A stretch of DNA of 64,000 bases from Adiantum capillus-veneris (taxonomy: Eukaryota; Streptophyta; Polypodiopsida; Polypodiales; Pteridaceae), in NCBI GenBank assembly GCA_014529385.2, contig CM043952.1:151369057-151433056 (forward strand), read 5' to 3'. The translations under genes and the position numbers were made by a program. Below the pieces are notes generated by a model. The model made no database searches, was not told where the DNA came from, and was given only the letters and a program-made list of their open reading frames with translations. Shown one piece after another: positions 56,340-64,000 of the stretch. Position 1 is the stretch's first letter. Each line of letters starts with the position of its first letter.

Positions 56340-57140
56340 TCAAGAGAAAATTCCAACAGTGATAGTCTATGCTTTTGGTTAGAACTCATACACACACTCC
56401 GAGGCAAGTCCAATGACATCCAAGGCAGCTCGAACTTCACAGAGAGACAATGCCAAGCTTTCATAGAGCTGTGGTGGCTAGGGCCTTTCTTCACGGTGGG
56501 CTAGGGCATTCAATGGCACTATCGGCCACCTATGTGGCTCTTCCCTCCTCCCATTTTGGATTTAGCCATTGTATACTTAGTTGTTTATCATTTGGAGAGT
56601 CTCCCCTCTCTTGTTCTTGTATTGTGTTCTTGATAGATGAGTTGTAGCTCATTGGGTAGTTTCGAAAAACTATTAGAAGGATCTTTCCATGCAAAAGAAA
56701 AGAAACACCGTAGACATTTCCATGGGGAATAGTACTATCAAAAGCAATGTGGGATCTATTTGCAGGAGAGTGAAGAATTCTCCGCTCATGAAGGTAGTCA
56801 CACCTGTTGATGTACATGGTATCTCAAATGGTAGAGCCTCTAAAGAATGGAGGTACCAGCCGCTGCCAGAGCTTTGCATTTAGGTTTTAGCTCTTTTCCA
56901 GACATGATAATACACTAACGGAAGAGCAAGGCAATCCGCAAGTAGAGACACTGATCAAAACACTAAGTGTGGCTGATACCTCAATGAGAGAGCCGCCAAC
57001 AATAGATTCAACAAGATCTATTACCTCCCAAGGTCCAAAACAGTCTTGAAATGCTTGGCTTGTTTGTGCAGCTGCAAAACAAATGCAGATTCCTTGCAGC
57101 AAAACACAACTCCAATGAAGAGGTCTGCAGATAGAGGAAA
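56340..57140. other. Stretch without a recognised gene, possibly LTR-derived
   Basis: Short ORFs on both strands are uninformative. The run from 56440 to 56650 (CTCATTGG.., TTCTTGTATTGTGTTCTTGATAG) has the look of an LTR R-U5 region, but no matching end was found. Confidence 0.3.
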
Positions 57141-57143
57141 CAA

Positions 57144-57148
<5 letters not shown>

Positions 57149-57180
<32 letters not shown>
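57149..57180. repeat. (GA)n microsatellite
   Basis: 16 GA units. Confidence 0.95.
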
Positions 57181-57186
<6 letters not shown>

Positions 57187-57189
57187 ATA

Positions 57190-58400
57190 TTAATAACCTT
57201 TGGAGGCCAAAATTGACTTATAGGACCAATCAAGTAAATCAATTGTTACGATCCACTTCTGATATCGTGCCTTGAAGGCATAAAAAAGACCCAAAAAAAT
57301 ACTAGACTGGTTGTTGCGTCTTTCTGTAGTGGGGAGTTGGGAGGGTAGATTATTGAACTCTCTAATGATCACTTTGGCTCGTCTATGTACTGCCCTCTGT
57401 CTTACTTCTCTGACTTTAGCTACTTCACTTGATCTGGTTTTTAGCTGTGATGGTGTAGGTTCATCTGAAATCCAAACCGATGTAACCGGCAGGCCATTGG
57501 CATTGGCAAGGTGGTAAAATCATTGCAACAATCACTGAGCTGAACAGAAACAGCAAAATACTACTTGAAAGAGAGAACACCACACAGTAGACAAGAGACA
57601 CGGAGCGGCAAAATTCCGCTCCCAAAAGTATTGGCCCCTAAGTCAAGGGCCCCACACAAGTACTTCTTCTTATATTGATAAATCACATATACAACCGCAA
57701 GAGGGTCGAGTCTGCAACCATGCACCGATCTGCCAGATTGGCCCTCAAGGCATCCTTATAAAGGTACTTGGCCTAAAAGCACTTTGCTAAAAACAGGCGT
57801 CCTAAAAGCACTATAAAGCAAAAACTAGCACCCAGCAGTCCATCCCGTCGACTGCTGTTATAAATTCATAACTAGCACTCAAGTCTGAGAGAGCATTTAG
57901 CACTGCCACATCAGCAGCTCGTAAATTATGGCACAATTTGCGACGGAATTTCCAGGCACTGAACAATCACAATCACATTGACATCATTATCTCCATGGAG
58001 ATGTCAAACACAAATCGTAATCATTGTGACTCATTTAGCTATCACATCAAGATCTTACTAATCTCTAATAGATGCTTTGATGCACTAAATCTCATCATTT
58101 CATCATTCACATCACCTCACTGGTTCCATGCAAACATGCCAATGACCATTCCCACAAGATAGTACATTCCGAAAGCAGGCATCGGCACATCCTAATCTGT
58201 GCTGGATCTTGGAAACCAGTCATTCATTCATAAAGTTCACGCTGAACACTTAGATGCAAACAATCAATCTAGTCATCTCATCTAATCCAGAACTATTGAT
58301 GCACTAGGATCACTTTCCAGTCATCTCATCCTTTTGGAACTTTTCATGCACTAAGATCAATATCCAGTCATTACATTATTTGCAAATCTAATGCTCCTCC
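57190..58400. other. Dispersed repeat DNA without a gene
   Basis: From about 58195 to 58375 the minus strand matches 27116-27262 (GTGCATCAA, TTCCAAAAGGATGAGATGAC, GTTCAGCGTGAAC). The remainder has only short ORFs. Confidence 0.4.
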
Positions 58401-59720
58401 TCTCAGTCTGATGCAGCTGGCATATCTGATCCTCTATTCTTCACCCTCCCTTCGCCTGTCTCTTTCCTCAACTGAGTTGTGAGGTACAGACGAGCCAATA
58501 GCTGTCTGTAATCCTGTGATAACTTGGTTTCCATGTAGCTAGGTCGGATTACACACAGCTATCTATTGAGAGCCGAAAGATCTTTTCTATATCTCACCTC
58601 TATATCTCTCAAATTACTAGGTTCAGCTGACCCCAAGCGTAGGGCAATCTATACTCAAAAGGGGGACGATCTATTAATCTGCATATTGGTAGGCTCATCC
58701 CAAGTGCTCATCCGTGCATACCAGCAGTGTTTTGTCGCCCTCACTTGCTGACTGCATGGAGGATGTCAGTGCCAGTCATGGATATATTTATCCAGGGTGC
58801 TCCCATAATCTATGGAGGAAAGCCAGTACTTTGAATACGGCTTGGACCACCATAGGTACTGCTCCCATCTTTGCTCTGATGATCTCGAGGCCTTCACCCT
58901 CATCATGCTCTGCTAGTGACTGTCTTCTTCTATAACTTAGGTTGTGGGTGTAACCATATTATCAGAAAGCCACACTTTGTTTCATGACTCACGGAATTGT
59001 ACATACTACATCTACACAATGCACCAAGTGTTGCATGCACGTCTGGTCTCTCATTTTTCTCTGCAAGAGACTGTGGCCTTTTGAGGGTTATATATACACT
59101 CTTAACGGATTCCACATGCTGCCCACTAAAAGTAAACTGATATGTAGATCTCATCACCCAGGCAGCTCAGGTTATGAAACCCATAACCTTGGCAGTTTGA
59201 AGTTCAACCGTAAATCTCTATCTGTGCAAAAGGCATGTAATGCATTCATAAGGTCTTTGGAATCCCTTAGGTGAGTTTGATCCCGCCCCTTCTGAGACCT
59301 AATCTATATAGAGGTCAAATAATGTAGGTGAAAGCGGGGGTCCCTGTTTTATGGTGTACACCAACAGTACTGCTAACTGCATCTGCCGTGCCTTGCAGGG
59401 GCAGGGGATCACATTCTGTCCCTTATTGTCTCATTTAGGCCATAACTACTCCACCGTATCACTTCAGGGATCCCGACAGCCTCCTCATCAGTCTCTCACG
59501 TGGCACAATATCAAATGTCTGATCCACAAAGCAGCAATACATCGTGTTTTTCTTGCTTAACCCTCCTCAATGATTACTCTCGATGTAAAAATATAATTTA
59601 GGTTGGTGTACCCTTGTCGGGTCTCTTCTTTTCAATACTAATACAACAGTTCAGTATGGGCTGACAACCTAGCCGGGAATCCCTGCCTCGTTGCGCTATT
59701 GACTATGTGAGCCAATGCTG
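58400..59720 (-). pseudogene. Second type of LINE: reverse-transcriptase relic
   Basis: Minus-strand pieces in RT order are FDIVPRERLMRRLSGSLKR (about 59530-59470), then VGV and KQGPPLSPTLFDLYID (about 59365-59302), then TFSGQHVESVKSVYITL (about 59140-59090), and a weak MGAVPMVVQAVF segment near 58860. These correspond to RT motifs 2a, 4 (QG.PLSP.LF) and the later GQ.VE.V..YKYLG block. The catalytic ADD box is not readable. It differs from the L1-like LINE at 9.9-26.8 kb, and many stops are present. Confidence 0.5.
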
Positions 59721-59724
59721 GTGC

Positions 59725-61468
59725 AAGTGTCTCGCCAGCATGTTCAAAATGCTCGCTAGCAAGCTACTGTGATCATGAGCTCAGTGCTCACCCATACTTT
59801 AATCTCCATATAGCATGTTCACCTTCCTTTTTACTGGAAGAAATTCCATCGTATTGGCATCTCCAAAAAGATGGTGCACACACCAAACTCTTGCACCAAA
59901 GTCCATGCAAAAATGAAGAAGCGACCGCAATCTAACAAATTGGAACTGAAAACAAAGAATGGGGGATTTCCACAAGCAGTTATTCTGCAACGTAGAGAAC
60001 AAAATTGAGCAAGCAAATGTTATAGAAAGAGAACATACAGACGGAAACTAAGGTTCTGGGTCCTAGGAATGCCAAACAGACCTCTTGAGTCCCATGGCAA
60101 TTATTCCCTCCAGCAACTCTCCAAGAGAGCCTTGGATCAGTCCAATTCAACAGAAAACCCTAACCCAAATGCTGTCACAGTATGTCGTTACAAAAGGAAC
60201 TCTTATATGGTGCATCTTGATGTATTTTGGCGCTGTTACATGTACGAATATGCCTTCGAGACAATAATGCATAACTGACCCTTAACCAATGAAACTATTT
60301 GCTTTAAAATTCCAAAAAGATGCGATGATTAATAAGCTGACATCGCTGTGCAAGGTTCCAGACAACAATTGAACAGGGGCTTTGCGGTGAAATGTGACGA
60401 ACACTCACACCTAGTGAACAAGTTGGGTAAAATGGCTATCCAAAGATATTTCTTTGAGAACCCCAGATTCATTGTTGAGGAACCAACTCAGTTCAATAAA
60501 GTAGTCAATGTTTGTTTTAAATTAACACAACTGAACAGCCGTTATCTGTGATATGAGATATCCCTCAACCTGATTGTTGGACACTAGAAATTGCTGGGAC
60601 TATAAGTATCATTAAAAGACGGCTCAGGTTACAATCATATTAGAATACATTTGTACGTAACACTGACTCCACACATGGCTTCTGATTGTGACACTTTCCT
60701 AGCAACAGTATATTCCTTGGACAACTATATTGTCACATTTAACAAGGGGCAGATGCCTTCGGCAATACTCTCAATATTCAGGGAAATGAGGTGAGGCTTC
60801 ATCCCTTCACCTCCTGATCATAATCACACACCATTCCCTGGTCTATTTTTGACATTAGTACAAAATAAGACCCCTGTCTTGCTCCAGTTTACAACATGAC
60901 CTAAACTCTGGACAAGATGCTTCTTTACTACCGGCCACTACAGCCACACTTGAGAAAACCACTTTAGAAAGCAACAGAAAAAAAGTATTTGCCAGCTTAA
61001 AAGTGTAGCATTCAAAGAGAGGATTAGCTACAAGCACAACAAACAGAAAAGAACAAAGGAAACTAGCTGGCAAACTTAACAAAACTGAGAAAGCTTTACA
61101 TTTATCTTTGAGAATTTCACATCATCCTTTATTTGATTCACATCACCCTTGAATTATTAAATCGTTCTCAATGGCAGCCAGAAGCTTAACTTGGCAAACT
61201 CACAAACTTTTGAATGCCTGTAAAAATGGAGATGAGTTACAACATGATCGGCTTACAGAAGGTACATTTATAAGACACCTGAAGAATTTTGTGTTTCAAT
61301 CCAAGGCAAAATTGTGAAGGAAAAAATGAGTTACCAAGTATACATTCATTTTTCTAATCAACAGATGCAGATATCCTGTGTAGTTTAGCAAATTCTATTT
61401 AAAGTAACAAGGTAGCCTTCTCTCACAGAAGGAACCTTCAAACTGGTATACTTTGCTATTGATTTCCA
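59725..61468. other. Intergenic stretch downstream of GUN1
   Basis: No long frame, repeat or RNA gene is seen. The GUN1 3' untranslated region should lie immediately below 61469, but I cannot fix the poly(A) site. Base composition becomes more even here than in the repeat-rich part. Confidence 0.5.
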
Positions 61469-64000
61469 TTAATCAGCTGTTTCTGTTGCATCTAATCGCG
61501 TATCGTGAAGAACAAGAAGCTCGAGGGTGCCAGGTTCTAGGAGCCACCCTCCAACAATGGGGCCTGTAGACACAAGCCTGCCTTCGTTGTACTTGGCGAC
61601 CTTAAAAGGCGCACCAAGCGAAAGAAGATGAGACTCCACAGCTTGCTTCACTATACATTCACCAGCTACTTTACTATGTCGACCCCAACCAGTCAATATA
61701 CTGCAAATTGGGTGAAAAGTGTGTTAAGACAACTGCCACGATCATTTCCTGGGTGCAACTCACAATTCATAAAGATAGAAAGATACGTACCTGAGAAGCT
61801 TTGGCAGTTCATGACCCTCAAACACGATAGCCCGAATGTTCAACAGCCATGAATTTAACATAGCTTGTGCAGCCCCCACTGACATCAAGTGGAGGTCAAG
61901 ACAACACTGGTGCTCAGACATTTGCCATGCCTGTACCCAAACTTGACGCCGTCTTGCCTCAAGAACCACTTTTTGGGCACCTTCTTTCTGCAACATAAGA
62001 AACATACGTCCATCATTTCTGCCAAAAGCCCAAGACTCATGCATGATCCAAAACAGAAAAGTCCTCATAGCAAAAAAACTGATCACAACCTAGGGTTTGC
62101 ATACACTCAAGCATCTAAAACCCCAACAAAAAAAAAAGGTCATTACTCAAATAATTTGCCAGAAAAGAAGTTTACATGTGCACATCAGTCAGCATTTGTT
62201 CAAGACGTGAAAAATGCCTATGGCTAGCGTACATGTGCATATCAATGATTGCATGTTCACAATGTGAAGCCTGTACAAGGCTGGTTCCTACCTAAACAAC
62301 GATAATTTTCTAGTTTTCAACAGTGATCTTTTAAACAAGAAACAGTACAAACCTGACCAAAATGCCACAAGACATCAGCCAGCGCATTAAAGAATGCAGC
62401 AGCTGTTGAATGGTCCATGCGTGCCACCTCATCAAAAAGCACGTTGGCCAACTGCCAAACCTGAGTTTTGAATCCCATCAGCAGTCCATGTGCTACTCCA
62501 TACACCTTGCGATCAAACTGGCGTAGCTCTTCCAGTAGGGAGGCGGCCTCAACAAACGAAGCACAACGACTGCCAAAACAATGGGTATCCAGAACCCAAG
62601 CAAGTGAGCTTCAGTACACTCAGCACAATAGCCAATCTCTCTAAGTTTACATCATCACCTGCAGGCATGAAGAATGGCTGAAAAAGTCACAACATTAGGC
62701 TTAACACCCAGCTCCCACATCTCCTGAAACACCCTCACTGCTGCAAGGATGTCCTTGTGAGGTGTTTCTCTGACATTACCACTGTACAAGAGTGAATCAC
62801 TCTTGACACTCTTGTTTATGCTCAAATCAGAGAAGTCCAGGGCCCTGCCATGAGTGGTAACATCTCCCTTACCAGAGGTTGTAGGAACCATTGCAGCCTC
62901 CTCCTCACATGAAGGATAATGAGAGACATCCGTCTGTATAGAATCAGGAGAACGTCAGCATCTAGACTATAAGCAGCACCATGCTCATCAAAACTGAGGG
63001 GCATATACTGTGAGAAAAAGAAGAAGACGTTACCTGCCTGTTGCGACCATATGCATCTATAATGGAATTGAACGTTACTACATTCGGGCGAATGCCTGCT
63101 CTAATCATTTCATCAAGGAGATTTGTTGCATCATCAACTAGACCACTCTTGCACAAAGCATCAATCAATGAGCTGTATAGTACAACATCTAGCTTTAGCC
63201 CAGCTTCCTTGAACTCTTTGAAGATCTGAAGAGCTTCTTTATGAAGTCCCCCTTTAGAAAAGGTATCAATTAATGTGGAGTATGTCAACACACTTGGAGA
63301 TACATTCTCTGATTTCATCTTCTTGAAAAGCTCAGATGCCTCTCGATACTTCCCTTGTTTACCATAAGCGTCCAGAAGGGCATTGTATGTCACTGCATCC
63401 TTTTTCCATCCAGCCTTTTCCATTTGTCTGCACACAAGAAGTGCATCCTCAAATTTGCCCAATTTAGCATAAATGTACACGAGGGTATTGTAAGAAACCC
63501 TATCTGGGACGATCTTTGTGCTCTTCATCTCCTCATACACGGCAACAGCTTCCACATACCGGCCGGCTTTTCCATAACCATCAAGAAGAGTGCTGTAAGT
63601 GACCACATTTGGCTTTACAGAATTTCGGTGCATGCTAGCAACTATTGCAGCAGCTCGGTCCATCTTGCCTGACTTACAAACTGCATCTACCACTGTATTG
63701 TAAGTAAATATATCTTGATCAATCCCCCTTCGTTGCATTTCTTCAAAAGTCTTCTGTGCTTCCTCCCACATATGCCCTCTGCTGCAGACTGCAATCAAGG
63801 AGTTGAAAGTGATTCTATCAGGGTCAACACCTTCCCTCTCCATCTCCTCAAAAAAACTCATTGCCTTCTTGTAATCAACTCCACCTTTACCACATGCATC
63901 TATGACAGCATTATATGTGATAAGGTTAGGCTTACACCCACATTTCTTCATGGCTTCAAAGACCTGGAGGGCCCTGCCACACTGTCCACTTCGTCCATAT
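61469..64000 (-). CDS. GUN1: GUN1-type PPR-SMR protein (3' part of gene)
   Basis: Plastid nucleoid-associated PPR-SMR protein that in Arabidopsis integrates chloroplast retrograde signals. Minus-strand exons are 64000(partial)-63034, 62933-62659, 62569-62353, 61987-61791 and 61700-61469 (TAA). The four introns (100, 89, 365 and 90 bp) all have GT...AG ends and join in frame. About ten PPR repeats are visible, for example [74 protein letters not shown] and [14 protein letters not shown]. The SMR domain contains [25 protein letters not shown] and the [11 protein letters not shown] loop. The match to Arabidopsis GUN1, recalled from memory, is close through PPR linker, [11 protein letters not shown] and SMR, so this is GUN1 and not merely any PPR protein. 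No stops break it. The N-terminus, transit peptide and promoter lie outside the window. Confidence 0.93.

Overview
This window is plant nuclear DNA, about 97% of it repetitive. The one clearly intact gene is at the right edge: the 3' half of a GUN1-type pentatricopeptide-repeat/SMR protein (chloroplast-to-nucleus signalling) with GT-AG introns. The rest is decayed transposons, tandem duplications and very many (CT/GA)n and (CA/GT)n microsatellites. The mix (chromodomain Ty3/gypsy elements, plant L1-like LINEs, a Helentron-type rolling-circle element, dense dinucleotide tracts, very low gene density) suits a large-genome land plant. A fern or other non-seed vascular plant is my guess, but the sequence does not prove it.

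Layout. 1-2169: 5' LTR of a minus-strand retrotransposon whose body lies off the left edge, with an initiator-Met primer site and a foldback MITE inside the LTR. 2170-5300: unclassified DNA, a 41-bp tandem repeat and a second copy of the same MITE. 5.4-7.5 kb: plus-strand LINE endonuclease relic. 7.5-9.9 kb: unclassified, with a small Ser-rich ORF. 9.9-26.8 kb: a three-level nest. A minus-strand LINE is split by a plus-strand gypsy element (10968-21844), which is itself split by a minus-strand gypsy element (11916-17206) with a clean ACTAT target duplication. 27-31.4 kb: gag-like and Ser/Pro-rich relics and a dispersed repeat. 33.16-37.8 kb: a decayed Helentron-like polyprotein (HUH Rep, PIF1-type helicase, C-terminal endonuclease). 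38.2-40.1 kb: an unrecognised spliced gene or gene relic.

40.3-57 kb: a 201-bp tandem duplication, an LTR-like promoter region, an array of short inverted-terminal-repeat elements interleaved with microsatellites, two gypsy gag relics, a 153-bp palindrome, a 1.3-kb TIR element flanked by TTAA, a GA-tract-linked tandem duplication, and a perfect seven-unit heat-shock element. 58.4-59.7 kb: a minus-strand LINE reverse-transcriptase relic of a different type. 61469-64000: GUN1, minus strand, continuing past the right edge.

No tRNA, rRNA, CRISPR array or bacterial-type operon was seen. The transposon genes carry stops and frameshifts, so none is expected to act autonomously. Coordinates of degenerate elements are approximate unless a terminus, splice site or target duplication is quoted.
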